Shown: positions 46,805-55,997 of the stretch, in pieces
Numbering within the stretch: position 1 is the stretch's first letter
Layout of the letters: each line of letters starts with the position of its first letter
From: Sinorhizobium fredii USDA 205
GTDB taxonomy: Bacteria > Pseudomonadota > Alphaproteobacteria > Rhizobiales > Rhizobiaceae
Direction of reading: 5' to 3'
DNA length: 64,000 bases
Assembly: GCF_001461695.1 (NCBI RefSeq)
Contig: NZ_AUTC01000035.1
Span: 1-64,000 of the forward strand
Notes under the pieces: model-generated
Database searches by the model: none
What the model was told of the DNA's origin: nothing
The model's input: the letters and a program-made list of their open reading frames with translations, nothing else
Program-made: the position numbers and the translations under genes

Positions 46805-47176
46805 ATGGCCAAGATACTCGTGCATGTGACCGTAGGCCCGAACGATCCGACCAGGGCTGCTCTTGCATTCTTTGTCGCGAGAGCCGTCCTCGAAGAGGGC
46901 CATCATTTGGTTTTGTTTGTCGCCGGAGATGGTGTGCATCTCCTCACGCCAGAAAGCGCAGCAAGCGTGGAAGGGCTTGGCAGCGGAAAGCTCTCCGACC
47001 ACTTCGAGGCAATCAATGCCGCGACAGCCGAGAAGGCCGAGATTTACTTCTCGGGAATGTCTGCCAAGGCCCGCAGCATTTCCCCCGATGCTATCGTTTT
47101 GCGGGGTGCTGCGCCGGGGAATCCCAACAAGTTGGTGCAACTGATCGCCCAGAGCGACAAGGTCATCAGCTATTAG
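46805..47176 (+). CDS. DsrE/DsrF-like family protein
   Basis: 123 residues: KILVHVTVGPNDPTRAALAFF, LFVAGDGVHLLTPES, and ISPDAIVLRGAAPGNPNKLV. The fold pattern (small Rossmann-like sulphur-relay domain) is that of the DsrE/YchN group, but the catalytic Cys used for sulphur transfer is absent; I find no Cys in the protein. It is chromosomal-style cargo inside a phage-derived element. It could bind a ligand without sulphur-transfer activity. Confidence 0.75.
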   Translation: MAKILVHVTVGPNDPTRAALAFFVARAVLEEGHHLVLFVAGDGVHLLTPESAASVEGLGSGKLSDHFEAINAATAEKAEIYFSGMSAKARSISPDAIVLRGAAPGNPNKLVQLIAQSDKVISY

Positions 47177-47208
47177 CATATCGCCTGGAGAGCCGGAAGA
47201 TTTCGTTG

Positions 47209-47706
47209 TCAACGGATCCAGTTGCGCTCAGGCTTACGATACTGGGGAGCATGATACACCCCGAATTCGAAGTCGGCCCCGCAGGGGATGCATCTGAACT
47301 TGTCCTGACTGCTGTGAGTCTTGTAGCGGAACTGCAGGATGGATTTTCGGCGCTGCTCGAAGCATACGGGGCAAATCCGGTGATGCGGCTCACCATCGAC
47401 GCCTTCCTTTAGCTCGTAAGCCAAGGTGTTGTTGCCATAGTCGCGCAGTTGGTAGCGATCGGCGATCGCCTTCCATTCCTCGGCCTCGGCCAGCTTTGCC
47501 TTCAGCTCGGCTATTTCGTGCACCATCTCCAGCATCTGGGACTGTGCGGTAACGGCCGTACCCTGTGCACTCATTATGAGGTTCTGCATCTCAATAACCT
47601 TGTTCCGGATCACGGCAAGGTCGTTCATTTCCTTCACGGTGCCAGCGATATCAAGCGCAGTCTTTAAGGTGCCGACCGCACCCGCAATCATACCCATGTC
47701 GACCAT
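47209..47706 (-). CDS. coiled-coil zinc-ribbon protein
   Basis: 165 residues. The N-terminal ~95 residues are a long coiled coil (LAVIRNKVIEMQNLIMSAQG, EIAELKAKLAEAEEWKAIAD). The C-terminus is a zinc ribbon with CPVCFEQRR and FRCIPCGADFEF (two C-x2-C pairs). This arrangement is common in small phage-island proteins of unknown function. Transcribed opposite to its neighbours, so it is probably an independent accessory unit. ATG 47706. Confidence 0.65.
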   Translation of the reverse strand: MVDMGMIAGAVGTLKTALDIAGTVKEMNDLAVIRNKVIEMQNLIMSAQGTAVTAQSQMLEMVHEIAELKAKLAEAEEWKAIADRYQLRDYGNNTLAYELKEGVDGEPHHRICPVCFEQRRKSILQFRYKTHSSQDKFRCIPCGADFEFGVYHAPQYRKPERNWIR

Positions 47707-47994
47707 TCAGATCGTTCCTTTCACTGGTTGCATAAGCAGAAAACGATAGACGACCCTGAGTCGCAAGCTCTGGGGATAAACGATGCTGTGAGAGTGGGAA
47801 ACGTGTGGAGAACCTGGGGAAAACGGGGAAAGCCCCACCCACAAAGAGAGCCCGCAAGGAGGGATAACCAAGTCGGGCTCGAGTTACGGGACCATGTCTT
47901 TTTGGCTGTCCTTGAGGGTGGCACACTGGTTCGAGTTGTCCAGTAAGCTGTTCTGTCTAGGCCGTTCGATCCTTGGAGACCTGGCCAACCTCCG
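47707..47994. other. intergenic region in the element
   Basis: About 290 bp between two minus-strand genes. Mildly AT-richer; the promoter of the zinc-ribbon gene should be at its left end. No ORF, RNA or repeat that I can support. Confidence 0.4.
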
Positions 47995-48183
47995 TCAATA
48001 TTCGCTGATCATCTCCATGATCTCTTCAGGTGACTCGTTAACCTGGACCATCACGCAGGTCCCGTTATTGGGCGCGATGGTGACGAGAGTGGTACGCCGC
48101 TTCCCTTCAACCCGCTGGAAGTGGGCAACAGTGTCCATGTTGATGAAGATCGGTCCATTGCTGTCGTGTAATTCGAGCCACAT
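47995..48183 (-). CDS. FlbD-like small protein
   Basis: 62 residues: MWLELHDSNGPIFINMDTVA, TTLVTIAPNNGTCVMVQVNE and SPEEIMEMI. The succession of short strands and the motifs 'L-x-x-x-N-G-x-x-x-x-I-N-x-D' and 'V-x-E-S-x-E-E-I' resemble FlbD, a small protein encoded in flagellar operons. No flagellar gene is near, so a fold-level similarity is all that is claimed. Two TGCTATCTTAG repeats lie directly upstream. Confidence 0.6.
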   Translation of the reverse strand: MWLELHDSNGPIFINMDTVAHFQRVEGKRRTTLVTIAPNNGTCVMVQVNESPEEIMEMISEY

Positions 48184-48196
48184 GGATTGGTCCTCT

Positions 48197-48238
48197 CTAA
48201 GATAGCAGTTCGTTAGTTAGGTCGTCCTAAGATAGCAC
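48197..48238. promoter_or_regulatory. paired direct repeats upstream of the FlbD-like gene
   Basis: The 11-mer CTAAGATAGCA occurs at 48198-48208 and 48228-48238, exactly 30 bp apart (about three helical turns). On the minus strand this reads TGCTATCTTAG, 14 to 55 bp before the gene's ATG. A direct-repeat operator or promoter motif is plausible. Confidence 0.45.
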
Positions 48239-48389
48239 TAAAGAGCGGGGAAACGGCGGCAAACGCAAAGGCTCAACTCCGGCCTTCGTTTCTCCAGCAT
48301 CTCCGTAATATCAAGGACTTAACAGCCTCAACGTCCATTGACATTTGATACGGCCATGAGAATATCCAGCAAGGCGGTGGGGAAAAGCC

Positions 48390-49046
48390 ATGCTGCGATA
48401 TGTGATCTACACGCGCGTCTCGACAGAGGACCAGGGCAAGTCCGGACTGGGGCTTGAAGCTCAGGAGCGGGATATCGGGATCTTCCTCGATCGGTTTAGC
48501 GCCGTCCCCTATGAGATCATCGGACGGTTTCAGGACGTCGACAGCGGGGCCAACAACGGCCGGCCTGAACTGAATAAGGCCCTTGCCCTGGTTCGCAAGA
48601 CAGGCGCCGAGTTACTGATTGCAAAGCTGGATCGGTTAAGCCGCAAGGTCTCTTTCATCGCCACCCTCATGGACGATCCGAAGGTCAAGCTGCGCGTCGC
48701 CCAGATGCCCCAGGCCGATAAGTTCCAACTGCACATCTATGCAGCCCTGGCAGAGCAGGAGCGTACCTTCATCTCAGAGCGCACCAAGGCAGCCCTCAGA
48801 GTGGCGAAGGAGCGCGGTGTGAAGCTCGGGGGCATGAGGGATGCCACCATGAAGCGGAACGTCGCCATCCAGGCCAAGGCAGACGCAGAGGCAGCCAAGG
48901 TCATGAAGCTGATAGCCCCGATGCGGGAAGCCGGCGCCTCCCTATCGCAGATCGCCCGGACCCTCGACGAGATGGGGATAGCCACATCCCGCGGGGGCAA
49001 GTGGACGGCGATGCAGGTTAGCCGAGTGGCTCGCAGGACCGTCTAG
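48390..49046 (+). CDS. small serine recombinase (resolvase/invertase type)
   Basis: 218 residues. YVIYTRVSTEDQGKSGLGLEAQ contains the catalytic Ser; the arginines of AKLDRLSRKV and the EQERTFISERTKAAL helix follow, and the C-terminus has a HTH (ASLSQIARTLDEMGIATSRGGKWTAMQVSRVARR). This group often acts as a resolvase or inversion enzyme. A second recombinase in an element that already has a tyrosine integrase is notable. The spacing of 206 bp upstream suggests its own promoter. Likely role: multimer resolution or a DNA switch; no inverted target sites were identified. Confidence 0.9.
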   Translation: MLRYVIYTRVSTEDQGKSGLGLEAQERDIGIFLDRFSAVPYEIIGRFQDVDSGANNGRPELNKALALVRKTGAELLIAKLDRLSRKVSFIATLMDDPKVKLRVAQMPQADKFQLHIYAALAEQERTFISERTKAALRVAKERGVKLGGMRDATMKRNVAIQAKADAEAAKVMKLIAPMREAGASLSQIARTLDEMGIATSRGGKWTAMQVSRVARRTV

Positions 49047-49160
49047 GATATCCCGGAGGCGTTTGAATATACCCAAGATATGGGGTAGATATAGGTGACA
49101 TCGCACAACATGCGGTGGTGGCCGTCGAGATGACGCCCATGGCCCTTAGAAGGATCTACT

Positions 49161-49514
49161 ATGCGCCAATTAGGCCCCCATTCGAGGCCGAACGTGCTGG
49201 CGAAGCTGGACGGACGCAGGCGGGAAGCACGCCTTATGCAAAGTGTCCGGGATGAGCTCACCCAGCATGTCGGCGGCAAGCCAACAGCACCCCAGCGGGC
49301 ATTGATCGAACGCGCGGCATGGCTGAGCCTGCATTGCGCCCTGATGGATGCCAAGCTCCTGGAGGGTGAAGGCCCTCTCTCCGAACGCGATAGCCGAGAG
49401 TATCTGGCCTGGTCGAACAGCCTGACCCGCTGCCTGCGTTCGCTCGGCATGGGTGAAGCGCCGGCCAAGCCCCGCGAGTCCCTCGCTGACCTTCTGGCGG
49501 GGCAGGCTGCATGA
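49161..49514 (+). CDS. putative small terminase subunit
   Basis: 117 residues: LGPHSRPNVLAKLDGRRREA, VGGKPTAPQRALIERAAWLSL, and LAWSNSLTRCLRSLGMGEAP. It has the position (immediately before the large terminase with ATGA overlap), size and helical, basic composition of a P27-type small terminase. No sequence-level proof of DNA recognition. If correct, it recognises the packaging site. Confidence 0.6.
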   Translation: MRQLGPHSRPNVLAKLDGRRREARLMQSVRDELTQHVGGKPTAPQRALIERAAWLSLHCALMDAKLLEGEGPLSERDSREYLAWSNSLTRCLRSLGMGEAPAKPRESLADLLAGQAA

Positions 49515-50911
49515 ACATCCTCGAGGCCTGCCAGCATCCGAAGATCTTTGCTCCGTGGTTCCGGAAGCCGGAGACCTATCGGGCGTGGCATGCCTTCCTT
49601 GCAGCCATGTTTGGGCTGCCGATGACAGATGAGCAGCTAGACCTCTACCAACACCATACCGGCCGCAAAGAGGCCCCCACGGAGGCTCAGAGAGAGGCCT
49701 GGATGGTGATCGGGCGCCGCGGGGGCAAGTCCTTCCACATGGCGTTGATTGCGGTCTACCTGGCCTGCTTTTTCGACTATCGCCAATACCTGGCACCGGG
49801 CGAGCGTGCGACCGTCCTTGTGATCGCCACAGATCGCCGGCAGGCGCGTGTTATCCTTCGCTATGTCCGGGCCATGCTCGACAACATCGACGTGCTGAAG
49901 GCGATGGTTCAGCGCGACACGGCCGATTCCTACGACCTCGACAACAGCACGACCATTGAAGTCGGCACCGCTTCCTTCCGATCGACGCGCGGCTACACCT
50001 ACGCGGCCGTTCTATGCGACGAGCTCGCCTTCTGGAGGACGGATGACGCGGCAGAGCCGGATTATGCGATCCTAGATGCCATCCGGCCAGGAATGGCCTC
50101 CATCCCCACTTCAATGTTGCTGTGCGCCTCGTCGCCTCATGCACGCCGCGGAGCGCTCTGGGATGCCTTCAAGCGGTATTGGGGCAAGGATGACGCTCCG
50201 CTGGTCTGGAAAGCCACGACCAGGGAAATGAACCCTACGATTTCGCAAGATGTCGTCGACCGGGCGCTCGAGCGTGACCAGGCATCGGCCGGCGCTGAAT
50301 TCATGGCGGAGTTCCGCGCCGATATCGAGCAGTTCGTGAATATCGAAGTGGTGGAAGCTTGCGTTTCGCCCGGCGTCTATGAGCGGCCCTATGTTTCGAG
50401 CAATCGCTATCGCGCCTTCGTCGATCCGAGCGGCGGCTCGAATGACTCCATGACTTTGGCGATCGGCCACAATGAAGGCGAGCGCGTCGTTCTCGACTGC
50501 ATGAGGGAGAAAAAGCCACCCTTCAGCCCCGAGGCCGTTGTCGCAGAGTTTGTCGAGACCTTGGCCCGGTATCGCATCACCGAGGTCGAAGGCGACCGTT
50601 ACGCCGGCGAATGGCCCAGGGAGCAGTTCCGGAAGAAGGGCGTCAACTACAAGCTCTGCGAAAAGCCGCGCTCGGATCTCTATCGCGATCTGTTGCCTAG
50701 ATTGAACAGCAGGTCGGCCGACCTGCTCGATTCCGATCGGCTCGTCAATCAGATCGTCGGACTGGAGCGCCGAGTGAACCGCGGCGGCAAGGAATCCATC
50801 GATCACGCACCAGGCGGTCATGACGACTTGGCTAACGCGGTCGCCGGTGTGCTGAACGCCCCGCTTGTCGACCGCCGCGGCTACGAACAAGACATCATCG
50901 GCTTTTACTGA
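49511..50911 (+). CDS. phage terminase large subunit
   Basis: 466 residues, start overlapping the previous gene. ATPase: Walker A GRRGGKSFHMAL, Walker B VLCDELAFW, coupling motif LLCASSPHARRG. Nuclease (RNase H-like): FVDPSGGSNDS with the first Asp, EGDRYAGEW, and the final DHAPGGHDDLANAVAG with the paired Asp residues. Both active sites look intact, so it could package DNA into a capsid supplied by another phage. Followed after 11 bp by an unknown gene, where a portal would be expected. Confidence 0.9.
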   Translation: MNILEACQHPKIFAPWFRKPETYRAWHAFLAAMFGLPMTDEQLDLYQHHTGRKEAPTEAQREAWMVIGRRGGKSFHMALIAVYLACFFDYRQYLAPGERATVLVIATDRRQARVILRYVRAMLDNIDVLKAMVQRDTADSYDLDNSTTIEVGTASFRSTRGYTYAAVLCDELAFWRTDDAAEPDYAILDAIRPGMASIPTSMLLCASSPHARRGALWDAFKRYWGKDDAPLVWKATTREMNPTISQDVVDRALERDQASAGAEFMAEFRADIEQFVNIEVVEACVSPGVYERPYVSSNRYRAFVDPSGGSNDSMTLAIGHNEGERVVLDCMREKKPPFSPEAVVAEFVETLARYRITEVEGDRYAGEWPREQFRKKGVNYKLCEKPRSDLYRDLLPRLNSRSADLLDSDRLVNQIVGLERRVNRGGKESIDHAPGGHDDLANAVAGVLNAPLVDRRGYEQDIIGFY

Positions 50912-50922
50912 AGGAGAGCCCT

Positions 50923-51735
50923 ATGAATTTTGAGCAAAACATCCAGGCCCGGTTCAAGACAGAGTGGCTCAACAATGGCCGCTTGCTGCCCTATCACCTC
51001 ACCCTCAGTGGGGCTTTTGAGATCGCCGGGAAGATCACGAAGAAGCGGAACGAACTGAAGGCCAAAGGCACTCTCAGCGACAAGGGTCTCGACGAGGCCA
51101 TGCGCGAGTTCGTGACCAAGGAATGCATTCCGGATCTCGCCCGCTCTCGCTGCAAGCTGGAGGCTTCGGCGGAGGCTGTGACGGCCAAGCGGCAAGCCCT
51201 GACGATTCCCAAGCCCGACAAGGGCGACGTCGCGGGCGCGCTGCTTCGCCAGGAGCTTCGCGCTCATCTGCGCAGCATGGCCCCTGGCGATCGTGCCGCC
51301 CTCCTGATGCGCAATCCAGATCCGGCAACGATCGCAGCCGTATTCGAGGCGCCCAATCACTTGAGCGGCATCGATGACCAGCTCCGAACCAAGCTTGAAG
51401 CGGACATCGTCGCCGCATCGCATCCGGAAAAACTAAAGGAGATTGAGGTCGAGCGCGAATGCATCAATCTCGCCGACATAGCGATCAATCACGCTGTCGA
51501 CAACATCCGCAAGGCTACCGGTTATGAGCACAGCAACGGCAAGGCCTTTGACGAGTTCATGAGCAAGGCATCGGCGCCCATCGAAGCGGAATTCGCGAAG
51601 AAGGGCATGCCGGCGGCGCGGAACGTCGAGGACATGGTCGAGCTCTACAAGGCCATGAACAAGCAAGATCAGAACGATTTCATCGCCCGCTGGGTAAGCG
51701 GCGAACTGGACCCCGTCCAGCAGCAAGCGGCTTAA
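50923..51735 (+). CDS. unknown helical protein after the terminase
   Basis: 270 residues, almost entirely helical and charged (NFEQNIQARFKTEWLNNGRL; SRCKLEASAEAVTAKRQAL; NIRKATGYEHSNGKAFDEFM). Ends DPVQQQAA. There is no portal or protease signature, although it occupies the portal position. It might be a scaffold-like or regulatory protein. Good ribosome site (GGAGAG) and 11-bp spacing place it in the terminase operon. Confidence 0.6.
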   Translation: MNFEQNIQARFKTEWLNNGRLLPYHLTLSGAFEIAGKITKKRNELKAKGTLSDKGLDEAMREFVTKECIPDLARSRCKLEASAEAVTAKRQALTIPKPDKGDVAGALLRQELRAHLRSMAPGDRAALLMRNPDPATIAAVFEAPNHLSGIDDQLRTKLEADIVAASHPEKLKEIEVERECINLADIAINHAVDNIRKATGYEHSNGKAFDEFMSKASAPIEAEFAKKGMPAARNVEDMVELYKAMNKQDQNDFIARWVSGELDPVQQQAA

Positions 51736-51747
51736 GGAGAAACGCCC

Positions 51748-52032
51748 ATGTCGAGCACAGACCTTTCTCAGATGCGAGCAGAAGCCGGCCAGCGATATGC
51801 AGCCGCGGTCGCTGAATTGCGCGCTGCCTATGTCGATCTCGCCGGCATTGAAGCCGCAATCAACAACGGCGGCGTTCCCGTGCATCCCGTGGCCACGTTC
51901 CGCGGCGATGCGGACCGCATTCCGTGGGAGTTTCGCCACCCCAGTTTCTACCCCGAGAGCGGCGACAGTCTGCGAGATGCTTGGGCCGCGCGCCGGGATC
52001 ATCTGATCGCAGATCAGGCGAAGGTCGGCTGA
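51748..52032 (+). CDS. small unknown phage-operon protein
   Basis: 94 residues: MSSTDLSQMRAEAGQRYAAA ... HPVATFRGDADRIPWEFRHP ... RDHLIADQAKVG. Helix, a Pro-rich centre and a helix. AAGGAGAA lies 7 nt before the ATG; 12 bp after the previous stop. No family recognised. Confidence 0.6.
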   Translation: MSSTDLSQMRAEAGQRYAAAVAELRAAYVDLAGIEAAINNGGVPVHPVATFRGDADRIPWEFRHPSFYPESGDSLRDAWAARRDHLIADQAKVG

Positions 52033-52033
52033 C

Positions 52034-52330
52034 ATGGACGCCACAGCAGCTATGGCCACATTCAAGGACAGCGTCGAAGCCTTCGGCGATGCAGCTCACG
52101 ACGAGCTCGCTCGCTCGGGCGCCGGCTACAAGGCTGCTCGGGCGAACATGGCCAGGCTGTACCGGCAGCGCAAATCCGAAATAGAGAAGATGGCAGACGC
52201 CTTCAGTCGCCGGCCATGGTCGACTCCGGACCATCTGGCGATGCGCCAAGTAGCTGACCACGCCCTATCCACCCTCGATGCGATCTACCGCGACATGCGG
52301 GGAGCGCTCGACACCCTGCACAAGGATTGA
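52034..52330 (+). CDS. small helical phage-operon protein
   Basis: 98 residues, helical and charged (FKDSVEAFGDAAHDELARSG, MARLYRQRKSEIEKMADAFS). It starts one base after the previous stop and ends 6 bp before the tape-measure gene, the usual place of a tail assembly chaperone, although no slippery frameshift site is visible and the sequence is not recognisably one. Confidence 0.6.
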   Translation: MDATAAMATFKDSVEAFGDAAHDELARSGAGYKAARANMARLYRQRKSEIEKMADAFSRRPWSTPDHLAMRQVADHALSTLDAIYRDMRGALDTLHKD

Positions 52331-52336
52331 TGACAA

Positions 52337-55207
52337 ATGGATAGAGGCGTCTCGATTTTCATCGATCCCTCGGGCGCACAAACGGGCGGCCGCGTGGTCA
52401 AACGCGAGTTGAAGGAGATCGGCGACGCTGCGATCAATGCGCAGAAGATGACCGATCAACTGACGCGCGCCAATGAGCAGATGGCGAAGTCAGCACACGG
52501 GTCCGCTCTGGCTATCGGCCAGCAACAGGACGCGCTGAGGGCCAAATTCAATCCGACCTTCGCGGTGCTGCAGCGCTACAAGCAGACCCAGGAGGAGATC
52601 AGGCAGGCGCACCGTTTGGGCGCCATTTCGGTCAATGAGATGACCGCAGCTCTGAGCCGAGAGCGTCAGGCGTCCTTGGCTGCCGTAGCTGCCATCAAGG
52701 GACATTCCGCGGCCTTCGCGGCAAACACAGTGGCGGTCAATGCTACCAACGCAGCCATGCGGAATGCGGTGCTGTACCGCACGCAATTGCTCTACCAGCT
52801 CAACGATATCGGTGTGTCGCTGGTCTCCGGAATGAATCCGGGCATGGTCCTTGCCCAGCAGGGCGCCCAGATCGCGCAAATGCAGGGTGGGATCAAAGCA
52901 GCCCTCAGGGAAACGATGGTCATGGCCGGTTCCGCTGGCGCCGCATTGGGCGCGCTTGGACCGATCGCTATAGCGGCCGGCGCTGCTGGGGCGGCGGGCC
53001 TCTCACACATCAGGTCGGAAGCGAGCAAGGCACTCGGCGAAACTGTAACCTGGGGCGAAACGCTCACGGCCGTATTCCAGGTCGCGTGGGAGGGGCTGAA
53101 ATCCACCTTCGGGCCGGCCTTCAGTGCAGTCCTGGACCCGGTTTTCTACGCCTTCAGCCAACTCGGCTCGGCTGCCGTCGACATCGCGGAAATCATCATT
53201 AACGCCTTCCGGGCGGTCGGCAGCGATATCAAGTTCATGTGGGATCAACTGCCGAACATCGTTGGCGCGGCGTTCGTCGGCGCTGTCAACATCGCGATAG
53301 ACCATTTGAACAAGCTAGCGAATGCTTCCAAGCAGGCCGTCAACGAAATCATCAATGCTTTCAATACGATACCAGGCGTTGAACTGCCGAATGTCGATGC
53401 CTCTGGCCAGCTGATTGCACTGCGTGAGAACCCCTATGCGGCCGCACTGGCACGGGAGAACGAGGCGCAGAAGGCCAAAAGCCTTGCGATCAACAACAGC
53501 CATCCCATCCGCGAGTTCTTCCAGGGCTCGATCGACCGCATAGGCACCAACCGCGCTCAGTCGCGCCTCTCCGAATTCGCCGACATGGATTTCTCCCAGT
53601 CCATCCAGGGCGCAAACGGCCTCAGCCAAGCAGTTGGCGGCGTTGGTGCGGCATGGCAGCAGGCGAAAAGCGCCGTCGTCGACGTCAACCAGCAGATGGC
53701 CGACGCGCGCCGGAACACGCTTGCCGGCTTCGAACAGTCGAGCAAGCAGCTCCGCACGATGAAGACCGAACTGAAGGAAATCCAGGCAACGCTTGCGGCC
53801 GCGGCTCAGACGCCGGTTGCGGACGTGTTCGGCACTGGCATGTCCGGACAAGCTGCCGGCGCGATCGATGCCGCCGCATCCTCCATCGGCAAGGTGTTCG
53901 CGGCGCTCAATGACGGTCGGCTGACGGCGCAGGGCGCACATGAGGCGCTGGAACTGATCCGGGCATCCCTTCTCCAGCTTGGCGGCGATTCCAAGTCCGT
54001 CAATGCATGGGTGGACTCGGTCATCAACGCGTACTTCCACGTCGACAATCTGGAATCTCGCGTCAAGTCGCTGTCCGCCGAGATCATGGGCATCCCGAAC
54101 CGAATGGTTGGGATCGGATACTACGAGTACAGCGTAGGCGGTGGCCAGAAGGTGGGCGTGTATACCAGCGGCGGCGGGTACGGCTCCCAGCAGGTCATGT
54201 ACCCGGGTGGCAATGCCGATTTCTCCTACTCGCAGTATCAGGTCGGCGGTGGAAAGACGGTCGGCGTGTCGGCCGGTAACGGCTCCTACGGCGGCAAGAC
54301 GGCCAGCTATTACGACAGCCCCTATGACCTCGGCATCCTGCAGGATATGGGCTACCAGATCAGCGGGGCTCGTGCGGCGGGTGGCCCTGTCTCGGCCGGC
54401 GGCACCTATCTGGTCGGCGAGAACGGCCCGGAACTCTTGAAGATGTCCGGCGCAGGCAGTGTCGCCAACACCAACGCGACCGCATCGATTCTCTCCGGTG
54501 GCCGTGACGCTCTGTCACTGATCGAAGACCATCTCTTCAACGTCGTGCAGGAGCTCCGCATCCATACGAACTATTGGGAGACGGCGGAGAGCAACGATCA
54601 GGAGATGATTGCCTGCCTGAAGGCGCTGAAGTCCGCCTCGTCCTCGGCCTCCTATTCGGGCGGCTCGTCCTATTCCGGCGGCGGGTCGTCTTCGCGGGGC
54701 AGCTACTCGGGTGGTTCGTCCGGCGGCGGCTCCAGCCATCTCGATCCGTATTCGGCCTATTACTTCAACGCGGCCCGCAACTTCGCCGGCACGGGCGGCG
54801 GCCGGTATGATCCTGTTGCGGACGCCATGCTGAACGGCAACACGGCGGCGCTGAATGGGGTGAGCGGCGGCCCGACCCAGGGCATCGCCAGACTGTTGAG
54901 CGGCCACAACATGCCGTCCCTGCTCGATCGGCTGAAGCGGCAAGTCGGCTTCGCAACCGGCGGGCAAATCATGCCGGGGGAAGATCAACGCGTCGAGTTC
55001 TTCAAGCGTCGCAACGAGCGCGTGATTGTCGTCGACGACAGCAAGGTTTCCGACAGCCGGGGCAGTGGCGGAACGGCCAAGGAAAAGACCACGGTCCATG
55101 CGCCGATGACTTTCAACTTCCACGGTGACACCGGTGACGCTCGTTCTCGCCAATCGATGGCAGACGACATTCGCCGCACCGTTCTCCAGGTCTTGCAGAG
55201 CCGATAA
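52337..55207 (+). CDS. phage tail tape-measure-like protein
   Basis: 956 residues. N-terminal coiled region with GAQTGGRVVKRELKEIGDAA and long helices; LYQLNDIGVSLVSGMNPGMV followed by LAQQGAQIAQMQGG is the hallmark of the lambda-type prophage tail-length tape measure family. Hydrophobic helices follow (GAALGALGPIAIAAGAAGAA). The C-terminal half has repeated Gly/Tyr segments (GGGQKVGVYTSGGGYGSQQV; VGGGKTVGVSAGNGSYG) and a Ser/Gly-rich tract (SYSGGSSYSGGGSSSRGSYS). An intact gene at this size usually sets a tail of about 130-150 nm, yet the tail-tube and other tail genes are absent here. Confidence 0.85.
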   Translation: MDRGVSIFIDPSGAQTGGRVVKRELKEIGDAAINAQKMTDQLTRANEQMAKSAHGSALAIGQQQDALRAKFNPTFAVLQRYKQTQEEIRQAHRLGAISVNEMTAALSRERQASLAAVAAIKGHSAAFAANTVAVNATNAAMRNAVLYRTQLLYQLNDIGVSLVSGMNPGMVLAQQGAQIAQMQGGIKAALRETMVMAGSAGAALGALGPIAIAAGAAGAAGLSHIRSEASKALGETVTWGETLTAVFQVAWEGLKSTFGPAFSAVLDPVFYAFSQLGSAAVDIAEIIINAFRAVGSDIKFMWDQLPNIVGAAFVGAVNIAIDHLNKLANASKQAVNEIINAFNTIPGVELPNVDASGQLIALRENPYAAALARENEAQKAKSLAINNSHPIREFFQGSIDRIGTNRAQSRLSEFADMDFSQSIQGANGLSQAVGGVGAAWQQAKSAVVDVNQQMADARRNTLAGFEQSSKQLRTMKTELKEIQATLAAAAQTPVADVFGTGMSGQAAGAIDAAASSIGKVFAALNDGRLTAQGAHEALELIRASLLQLGGDSKSVNAWVDSVINAYFHVDNLESRVKSLSAEIMGIPNRMVGIGYYEYSVGGGQKVGVYTSGGGYGSQQVMYPGGNADFSYSQYQVGGGKTVGVSAGNGSYGGKTASYYDSPYDLGILQDMGYQISGARAAGGPVSAGGTYLVGENGPELLKMSGAGSVANTNATASILSGGRDALSLIEDHLFNVVQELRIHTNYWETAESNDQEMIACLKALKSASSSASYSGGSSYSGGGSSSRGSYSGGSSGGGSSHLDPYSAYYFNAARNFAGTGGGRYDPVADAMLNGNTAALNGVSGGPTQGIARLLSGHNMPSLLDRLKRQVGFATGGQIMPGEDQRVEFFKRRNERVIVVDDSKVSDSRGSGGTAKEKTTVHAPMTFNFHGDTGDARSRQSMADDIRRTVLQVLQSR

Positions 55208-55216
55208 GGAGCCACA

Positions 55217-55858
55217 ATGTCCGAAGCGCTAGTCCGCTCCATTTGCTCAGAGTTCGATATCGAGATCATCCCGGCGAATGAGATGCCGAAGCCGGGACAG
55301 ACTCGAGCAGCCGCGACGATGCGCCGAATTCTCAATAAGCGTGGGGAAGGCCATCTCCGGCTGGTTCTGAGCACGCTGGCTGAAACGAAGGGAAATGGCT
55401 GGCTGATCGAGGAATGGAGCCTTTGGGCTGTATCCGACCTGATTTTGGTCTGTTCTGAGTGGATCGATGAAAACGCGTCGACGTGGCTTGAACTATGGGA
55501 TCGTCTCGAGCTCGGCGCGATCATGCTTGCCGCGGACCATTTGAGGGGCACGACTCCGCTACGGTATACCCTGACGGCTCTTATTTATTCCCGACTGTCG
55601 GCTCTAGTCGGCTATGGCCTGTCGAACACTGATTCCGGACACGGGCTGCGGCGGCGTGCCGGCGTCACGAACAGTCGCGGTCGTCGCCTCGAGCTCGGCC
55701 GTCGCCTGATCGAGGCCCGGGCTCGGCTTCAGCATGGTCAGTGGAAACGGTATCTCCAGGAGGCAGGGCTTTCCTATTTCCGCGCCAACAATGCCATGCG
55801 CCTCGCCAAAGAGGCAGACCAGCGGGAGCGATCGGCGGGGAAAAATACTTATGGCTAA
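55217..55858 (+). CDS. DUF3102-like phage-island protein
   Basis: 213 residues beginning MSEALVRSICSEFDIEIIPA. The central part (RRILNKRGEGHLRLVLSTLA ... NGWLIEEWSLWAVSDLIL) recurs in alphaproteobacterial prophages. The C-terminal EARARLQHGQWKRYLQEAGL plus SYFRANNAMRLAKEA is the DUF3102 pattern, seen also in ParB-like phage proteins. Function unknown. Shares the terminase-tape operon (9 bp after the previous stop). Confidence 0.65.
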   Translation: MSEALVRSICSEFDIEIIPANEMPKPGQTRAAATMRRILNKRGEGHLRLVLSTLAETKGNGWLIEEWSLWAVSDLILVCSEWIDENASTWLELWDRLELGAIMLAADHLRGTTPLRYTLTALIYSRLSALVGYGLSNTDSGHGLRRRAGVTNSRGRRLELGRRLIEARARLQHGQWKRYLQEAGLSYFRANNAMRLAKEADQRERSAGKNTYG

Positions 55859-55997
55859 CAAATTCGGGTGAATTGACGGGGGTAACGGAATTCAATTCAA
55901 CTGTGGATTGGGAAAACAAGCCACGGTGATCGAGAAATGATAGCGTTCGCCTCAGAATATTTGGCGGCACGGTCGTTAAAGCGACCTGCATCGACTG

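Noticed and set aside
52337..55207. Tape-measure-like protein as an adhesin or RTX-like protein because of Gly/Ser-rich parts
   Set aside because: The NPGMVLAQQGAQ region, hydrophobic helices and position after the terminase operon fit the tape-measure family better.
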